DNA of 10,657 nt. Origin: Rhodospirillales bacterium (GTDB lineage Bacteria; Pseudomonadota; Alphaproteobacteria; Acetobacterales; Acetobacteraceae). Location of the stretch: contig JANXXW010000405.1 in assembly GCA_025350425.1 (NCBI GenBank), positions 1 through 10,657 on the forward strand. Direction: 5' to 3'. The position numbers were made by a program, and so were the translations under genes. This document shows, piece by piece, positions 6,474-10,657 of the stretch. The notes under the pieces were generated by a model. That model searched no databases, was not told the origin of the DNA, and saw only the letters and a program-made list of their open reading frames with translations. Position 1 is the stretch's first letter. Every line of letters starts with the position of its first letter.

Positions 6474-8627
6474 TCAGACTTTTTGGACAACTTCAACCGG
6501 AATAGTAATTTCTGTGCGTAGCCCAGGCAGGTTGTCGCTGTAAATCAGCGTACCCCCGAGTTGCGTCACCAATGCTTCCATGATGCGTGAGCCGAAGCCT
6601 TTACGCGAGGAGATCCGGCCTCCCCCCTTGTCCGCCACCAAGAGTTTGAGACTGGAACGTTCCCCGGTCAGCGCGATCTCGATCGGGCCAGGGGCGCCAC
6701 CATACGCATATTTGTTGGAGTTGATGATCAGTTCAGTGAGAATGAGGCCCAACGTCACCGCACGGTCGGTGGACAGCAGGATGGGAGCCAGATCGAGGTG
6801 TAGGTGCTGCGCCCAGTCCGGCCCCATGAATGAAGCGGTATCCGCACATAGCTCCTCGATGTAGCGCGCTGCGTTGACGGTCTCGATCTGGTCGCCGCGA
6901 TACAATCTGCGATGGACCAGCGCCACGGCGGTCAGGCGCCGCCGTGCTTCCTCCAACGCAGCCTGCAGTTCGAGATTGGGCGAGGAGCGAGCCTGGAGAG
7001 CGAGAAAGCTCGATACAAGCTGCAAGCTGTTCTGGACGCGGTGATTGACCTCGCCGATCAGAAACTCCTTTTGCTGGAGCAGCAAATCCTGATCTTGCAG
7101 GATTTTCGTCAACTGGGTGTTCAGCTCACGCATTCGTCGGTTCTGCTGTACTTCCAGCACCGCGGTCCGCAGCCGTGTGGCGGCGTCCATCTCTGGAACC
7201 GACCAAGCACGCGCGCATCCACGTACTTCCTCAGCCCAGGCATCGAACGAAACCCGTGGCGTAAGTGGTTCCGACGAGTTCAGGCTGGCCCCCTTATGGG
7301 GATTACCCGCCCAGTTGACGGTTTCGATCTGCTCGACCCGGAACCAGAGCACTAGCCACGGTTCATCGTCCGACAAGATCATGGCCAGCACGCCGCTGCC
7401 AGTTTTCTGGAAGCCGGCGGCGGCAGGATAGAGGCTGGAAAGGTGAGCGGAAGATGACACCGGCCCAGCAGAACGGGTCAGAAGCCACTCGGAGAGGGCG
7501 CGGGTCTCGGTCTCGGTCGGACAGATGCCGCTCATGACCAATTCCCGCCCTCGCAACACGGCAAAGCCGTCGCCGTCCATCATTCTGCCGATTTCGTCCA
7601 GGTGATTGGACAGGGTCTCGTCGAGCGTGCCTACCCGTGAAAGCAGCGCGACGATGTCATTTTCGAAGCTACGCAGCCGGATGCGCTGACGATAGCCCTC
7701 CGCGTCCTCCTTTGCCTTGACCTGCCGCGCGAAACTTCCAGCCAGGGAACGACATATCGCGCGCAAATCGTAGGTGAGTCGTCGCGGAGTCTCGTGATGA
7801 CAAGCGATCAGGCCCCACAATACCCCGTCCTTGACGACGGAGAAGGAGGCCGACGCCCCGACATTCATGTTGTTGAGATACTGAACATGCGTTGGTGAAA
7901 CGCTGCGGAGGTTGCTGTCGCTCATGTCCAGTGGCGACGACAGGGTCCAATTCGGACGGAGCGGGAGAGCTTGGTAGGCGACGTCGGGGATCACTCGCAC
8001 GAGATTGCGAAGGTAGAGCGCACGCGCCTGGCTCGGGATATCGGTGGCCGGGAAATGCTGGTTCGCAAAGGAACGTTGATCCGGCCTGCGATCCTCCGCC
8101 AGAACCCGGCCGGCGGCGTCGTCGAGGAACTGGTAGACCATGACCCGGTCGAACCCGGTCAGGCGGCGGAACTCGGTGGCCGCGCGGTCGCTCAAGCTTT
8201 TGAGCGAAATCGACCGTTCGAAGCCGGCGACGGCGATCGCCAGCCAATCTATCACGAGCGAGGTGGATCGCCCATCGGTGGCCGCAGCCTCCAACTCGAC
8301 GATCACGTACGACCCGCTGCGGTGGGCGCTGACGTCCAGCAACTCGCCGGTGGATGTCTCGAACTGTCCCACAAAGCCATAGGAGGCGGCATGTTCGTCC
8401 AGGGCTTCGATCTTCGCGCACAGCGTGGCGCCGATCAGTGTGCTCAGAGCCTGATCCTGCCACCCCGTGAAACCCAGCAGACGCTCGACTTCGCCCGCGA
8501 CGTACCGGACAAATAACCCATCGAGCGAAGCCACCAACATCATACCGTGAGGCTGGATGGACCCGGGGATATGTATCGGCTCCCGATCGCAAGAATTGAG
8601 ATCGATTGATTTCAGCGTAGGACTCAT
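6474..8627 (-). CDS. bphP: Bacteriophytochrome sensor histidine kinase
   Basis: This is a red/far-red light sensor that binds biliverdin and phosphorylates a response regulator. In the 717-residue product, a PAS domain starts with IDLNSCDREPIHIPGSIQPHG-type sequence in which Cys13 is the expected thioether site for biliverdin. The GAF domain (about 140-305) carries FPATDIP with Asp196 of the DIP motif and the chromophore-side His247. The PHY domain (about 320-485) has the tongue motif PRVSF (457-461). The output module is of the HisKA_2 type: EVNHRVQNSLQ with phospho-acceptor His529, then the N-box ELIINSNKYAY with Asn636 and the G-box VADKGGG at about 664-670. I chose the ATG at 8625-8627 because a GGGAGG lies 7 nt before it; a TTG-type extension of 38 residues to 8741 has no family support. 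No response regulator gene follows; the next gene is bphO. Confidence 0.95.
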   Translation of the reverse strand: MSPTLKSIDLNSCDREPIHIPGSIQPHGMMLVASLDGLFVRYVAGEVERLLGFTGWQDQALSTLIGATLCAKIEALDEHAASYGFVGQFETSTGELLDVSAHRSGSYVIVELEAAATDGRSTSLVIDWLAIAVAGFERSISLKSLSDRAATEFRRLTGFDRVMVYQFLDDAAGRVLAEDRRPDQRSFANQHFPATDIPSQARALYLRNLVRVIPDVAYQALPLRPNWTLSSPLDMSDSNLRSVSPTHVQYLNNMNVGASASFSVVKDGVLWGLIACHHETPRRLTYDLRAICRSLAGSFARQVKAKEDAEGYRQRIRLRSFENDIVALLSRVGTLDETLSNHLDEIGRMMDGDGFAVLRGRELVMSGICPTETETRALSEWLLTRSAGPVSSSAHLSSLYPAAAGFQKTGSGVLAMILSDDEPWLVLWFRVEQIETVNWAGNPHKGASLNSSEPLTPRVSFDAWAEEVRGCARAWSVPEMDAATRLRTAVLEVQQNRRMRELNTQLTKILQDQDLLLQQKEFLIGEVNHRVQNSLQLVSSFLALQARSSPNLELQAALEEARRRLTAVALVHRRLYRGDQIETVNAARYIEELCADTASFMGPDWAQHLHLDLAPILLSTDRAVTLGLILTELIINSNKYAYGGAPGPIEIALTGERSSLKLLVADKGGGRISSRKGFGSRIMEALVTQLGGTLIYSDNLPGLRTEITIPVEVVQKV

Positions 8628-8634
8628 GACCAGA

Positions 8635-8640
8635 CCTCCC
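8635..8640 (-). promoter_or_regulatory. Strong Shine-Dalgarno of bphP
   Basis: GGGAGG on the minus strand sits 7 nt before the ATG at 8625-8627. It settles the bphP start in favour of this ATG over the longer open frame, and it is the best ribosome binding site in the window. Confidence 0.8.
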
Positions 8641-8710
8641 TCGGAACGAGATTGGGAGTGAAAGCAACCTTCAGCCGCCTGCCCGAAACCATTTGCAGAC
8701 GATATAGTCA

Positions 8711-8736
8711 TATCACATTCGAAACTAGTTGTGATA
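8711..8736. promoter_or_regulatory. Inverted repeat TATCACA-N12-TGTGATA, candidate bphP operator
   Basis: The two 7-bp arms (8711-8717 and 8730-8736) are exact reverse complements, with 12 bp between that themselves contain TTCGAA and ACTAGT. The element lies in an AT-richer patch 84-109 bp upstream of the bphP ATG, where its promoter should be. The arms point the opposite way from CRP sites (TGTGA-N6-TCACA) and from PpsR sites (TGT-N12-ACA), so the binding factor, if any, is unknown. Confidence 0.45.
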
Positions 8737-8806
8737 GGCAATATGGCAAACGAAAGTCACAGACGGAGGCGCAGATCGGTAAATCATGTACTATTTGCGT
8801 GACGGC

Positions 8807-8882
8807 TGGCATCCCGTACGAGATTCGAACTCGTGTTACCGCCGTGAAAGGGCGGTGTCCTGGGCCTCTAGACGAACGGGAC
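8807..8882 (-). tRNA. tRNA-Glu (anticodon UUC)
   Basis: On the minus strand the sequence starts GTCCCGT and ends ACGGGAT-G-CCA, so the seven acceptor pairs form (with one G-U) and the CCA end is encoded (8807-8809). The D-arm region TCGTCTAGAGGCCCAGGA and the anticodon arm CCGCC-CTTTCAC-GGCGG match bacterial tRNA-Glu closely. The anticodon TTC corresponds to 8846-8848. The T-arm is ACGAG-TTCGAAT-CTCGT, with all five pairs. It lies between the M15 peptidase gene and bphP and has its own promoter-like sequence upstream. No clear terminator is seen behind it. Confidence 0.97.
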
Positions 8883-8897
8883 CTATGCGCGGCGCGT

Positions 8898-8926
8898 GGG
8901 GTAGCCGAGGATGGAAACGCGGTCAA
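8898..8926 (-). promoter_or_regulatory. Likely promoter of the tRNA-Glu gene
   Basis: On the minus strand CTTGACC gives a good -35 (TTGACC, 8921-8926) and, after exactly 17 bp, TACCCC (8898-8903) stands at the -10 place. Transcription would start about 8 nt before the mature tRNA 5' end. The -35 matches the usual alphaproteobacterial housekeeping pattern; the -10 is poor, so the call is tentative. Confidence 0.5.
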
Positions 8927-8940
8927 GCGCGACCGGTGGA

Positions 8941-9624
8941 TCAATCCGCGTCTGCGGCGCTCAGGCCCAGCAACTCAGGCCGGTATTCGAAGTGCATGGT
9001 GTCATAGTGCGACCACCGGCCGCCCCAGATGAAGCCATGGCGCTCGAACGCGGCCACGACCTCGTCCGGCACGCGGTCGCGCCAGGGAGCGCCGCGTCGC
9101 CACAGCCAGTAATCGCTTACCACCAAATTTATGTCGATGGCCGCCCCGTACGAGTGCATCGAAGGCTCGCCCGTGTCGGCGACGGCGCGGCAGGCGTAGG
9201 TGCCCCCGTTGGGCCACAGGGTATGGCGCCATTCCGGGGCGTCCAGTTCCCGTGCGACGGCGGCCAGGTGCCGATCGACGTGGTTGATTTCCGTCATCCG
9301 CACGATATGGCCACCGGGCCAAGCCACTGGGACCAGATGCGGCGCCACCTCGTCGCGGTTGCACTCCCCATACATCTTGGCGAAGAACGCAGAGTTTCTG
9401 GTCCGACCCGGATCGTCTCCCTCGGCGGGCATTTGGGGCGGCATCGCACGGGAATATCCGGCGGCGAGTTGATCGACCGAAAACGCGACCCTGGTGCCGT
9501 CGGGCCAGACGAGTTGGTCGCCTTCGCGGGTGAATTGGCCAGGATAGGCTGCAAGAAGCGCATCGAACCCACTGGGCGCGGCACCCCCGAGCAGCAACGC
9601 CACCGCTATCGCAACTCGCTTCAA
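8941..9624 (-). CDS. M15 family D-Ala-D-Ala carboxypeptidase-like protein
   Basis: The 227-residue product has the zinc-site pattern of M15 peptidases, which cleave peptidoglycan peptides in the periplasm. SMHSYGAAIDIN supplies His157 and Asp164, and WSHYDTMHFEY supplies His211, with Asp208 near the active site. The FIWGGRWSHYD stretch before the last ligand is typical of the VanY/endolysin-like branch. Residues 1-18 (MKRVAIAVALLLGGAAPS) look like a signal peptide with an Ala-rich end, in line with export. The start is a TTG at 9622-9624 that shares TTGA with the recJ stop, so translation is probably coupled to recJ; no ATG lies near. It could act on cell-wall crosslinks or on free stem peptides; which cannot be told. 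Confidence 0.85.
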   Translation of the reverse strand: MKRVAIAVALLLGGAAPSGFDALLAAYPGQFTREGDQLVWPDGTRVAFSVDQLAAGYSRAMPPQMPAEGDDPGRTRNSAFFAKMYGECNRDEVAPHLVPVAWPGGHIVRMTEINHVDRHLAAVARELDAPEWRHTLWPNGGTYACRAVADTGEPSMHSYGAAIDINLVVSDYWLWRRGAPWRDRVPDEVVAAFERHGFIWGGRWSHYDTMHFEYRPELLGLSAADAD

Positions 9625-10657
9625 ACCGTCGCGCCATCACTTACGAAGAAGCTGGCGCTGATCGTGCCGTTCCATTCCTCGGCGCGCAGGTGCCCCGCCA
9701 AATGCAGCAGCGCCGCGTCCCGGGCCAGCAAAGCCTCGGCGAGCGGGCCTTCCTTGGCGCGGAACATCAATGCCTTCACGCGGGGGCCACCGCCTTCACC
9801 GGACAGCATGGCGCGCACGGTGGCACCCTCCCGCCCGATTCGTTCGGCGTGGGCCACGCGCATGCGCGGCAGCACCATCATCGGCTCCGCGTTGCCATGG
9901 CCATAGGGGGCGAGCCGGCCGAGTTGCGCGGCAGTCTCGGTGGTGCAGGCGGCGGCGGCGAGCGTGCCCTCGATCAGCAGATCTGCCGCACGGGGCAAAG
10001 AGGCGGCACCGGCGAGACGCTCGTCCATAAAGCCGTGGAGCGCCGCGATACCCGATGCCGACAGCGCGAATCCGGCCGCCATCGCGTGCCCGCCGCCAGT
10101 GCTCAGCAGACCGGCCTGACGCGCGGCGATCACCGCAGAGCCGAGGTCGTACCCAGGCACCGAGCGGGCCGAGCCCTTGGCCACCCCATCGACGATCCCA
10201 GCCACCAGCGCAGGCCGGTTGAACCGCTCCTTGATGCGTCCGGCGACGATGCCGACAACGCCGGGATGCCATCCCTCCCCGGCCACCACTACGACGGCAT
10301 GACCGGCCGCGATCTGTGCCTCCGCTTGCGCCAGAGCCTCGTCAAGCATGGAGTGTTCCACCTCCTGCCGCTGCTTGTTGACCCCGTCCAGCGTGACCGC
10401 GAGTGCCGCCGCCTCGACCGGATCCTCGCACAGCAGCAGGCGCAACCCGAGGTCGGCTTCGCTGATGCGCCCGGCTGCGTTGATGCGCGGGCCAAGCGCG
10501 AAACCGAGAGTGTGCGCGTCGGGGCGGCCACGGGCCTGCGCCACTTCCAGCAACGCCGCGAGGCCGGGCCGTTCGCGGCGTCCCAGCACGCGCAGGCCCT
10601 GGACCACGAAGGCGCGGTTCAGCCCGGTCAGCGGCATCACGTCGCACACGGTGGCCA
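9621..10657 (-). CDS. recJ: Single-stranded-DNA-specific exonuclease RecJ, C-terminal part (5' end beyond the right edge)
   Basis: RecJ is the cytosolic 5'-3' single-strand exonuclease of recombination and mismatch repair. The frame enters from the right edge (ATVCDVMPLTGLNRAFV) and runs 345 codons to a TGA at 9621. The visible part has TLGFALGPRINAAGRI, as at the end of the DHH core, then the DHHA1 domain with GWHPGVVGIVAGRIKERF and the GGHAMAAGF motif that binds nucleic acid/metal, and a C-terminal OB-like region ending ISASFFVSDG. The catalytic DHH residues themselves lie outside the window. It overlaps the next gene by 4 bp and likely forms an operon with it. Confidence 0.96.
   Translation of the reverse strand, partial: ATVCDVMPLTGLNRAFVVQGLRVLGRRERPGLAALLEVAQARGRPDAHTLGFALGPRINAAGRISEADLGLRLLLCEDPVEAAALAVTLDGVNKQRQEVEHSMLDEALAQAEAQIAAGHAVVVVAGEGWHPGVVGIVAGRIKERFNRPALVAGIVDGVAKGSARSVPGYDLGSAVIAARQAGLLSTGGGHAMAAGFALSASGIAALHGFMDERLAGAASLPRAADLLIEGTLAAAACTTETAAQLGRLAPYGHGNAEPMMVLPRMRVAHAERIGREGATVRAMLSGEGGGPRVKALMFRAKEGPLAEALLARDAALLHLAGHLRAEEWNGTISASFFVSDGATV

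Noticed and set aside
7669..8667. 332-codon minus-strand frame overlapping bphP
   Set aside because: It is an arginine/serine/proline-rich frame shadow of the phytochrome coding sequence.
8711..8736. PpsR/CrtJ or CRP site in front of bphP
   Set aside because: The arms are ACA-N12-TGT and TCACA-N12-TGTGA, the reverse of the orientation needed for TGT-N12-ACA or TGTGA-N6-TCACA.
8628..8741. 38-residue N-terminal extension of bphP
   Set aside because: The ATG at 8627 has a GGGAGG at ideal spacing and gives the standard distance to the chromophore cysteine; the extension also covers the candidate operator.
8911..9906. 331-codon plus-strand open frame
   Set aside because: It lies antisense to the M15 peptidase and recJ, both with clear motifs, and crosses their junction.

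Overview
The window is GC-rich alphaproteobacterial DNA. The recJ C-terminus, the tRNA-Glu, the DmpA-free M15 peptidase neighbour and the bphP-bphO pair would fit a sphingomonad or a close relative; this assignment rests on gene style only and is tentative. Almost every gene lies on the minus strand, so the natural reading direction is from base 10657 down to base 1.

Right part (about 8800-10657): housekeeping DNA. It holds the 3' part of recJ, then an M15-type D-Ala-D-Ala carboxypeptidase-like gene whose start overlaps the recJ stop (TTGA), then a tRNA-Glu(UUC) with an encoded CCA end and a recognisable promoter. Next (5825-8740) comes a photosensory operon: a bacteriophytochrome histidine kinase (PAS-GAF-PHY-HisKA_2-HATPase) followed by a heme oxygenase that supplies its biliverdin chromophore. 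A 7+7 bp inverted repeat lies upstream of the phytochrome gene and a hairpin directly abuts the heme oxygenase stop codon.

Middle part (about 1131-5816): an accessory stretch that looks partly decayed. An intact-looking three-gene ABC sugar importer of the CUT1 type (periplasmic binding protein plus two permeases) has no ATPase gene here. It is flanked by gene wreckage on both sides: a divergent MFS transporter remnant with an amber codon, a frameshift and a 3' truncation; a 4,5-dihydroxyphthalate-decarboxylase-like pseudogene with internal deletions and an in-frame TAG; and a frameshifted remnant of an unrecognised gene between that and the permeases. The small divergent region between the binding-protein gene and the MFS remnant holds several short inverted repeats.

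Left part (1-1144): bluB, for the lower ligand of vitamin B12, and the N-terminal part of an AI-2E/PerM family membrane protein that runs off the left edge.

I found no mobile element, CRISPR array, toxin-antitoxin pair or convincing novel defence-like system. The most interesting points are the orphan CUT1 importer inside a decaying catabolic segment, the candidate operator in front of bphP, and the non-AUG overlapping starts of the two permeases.
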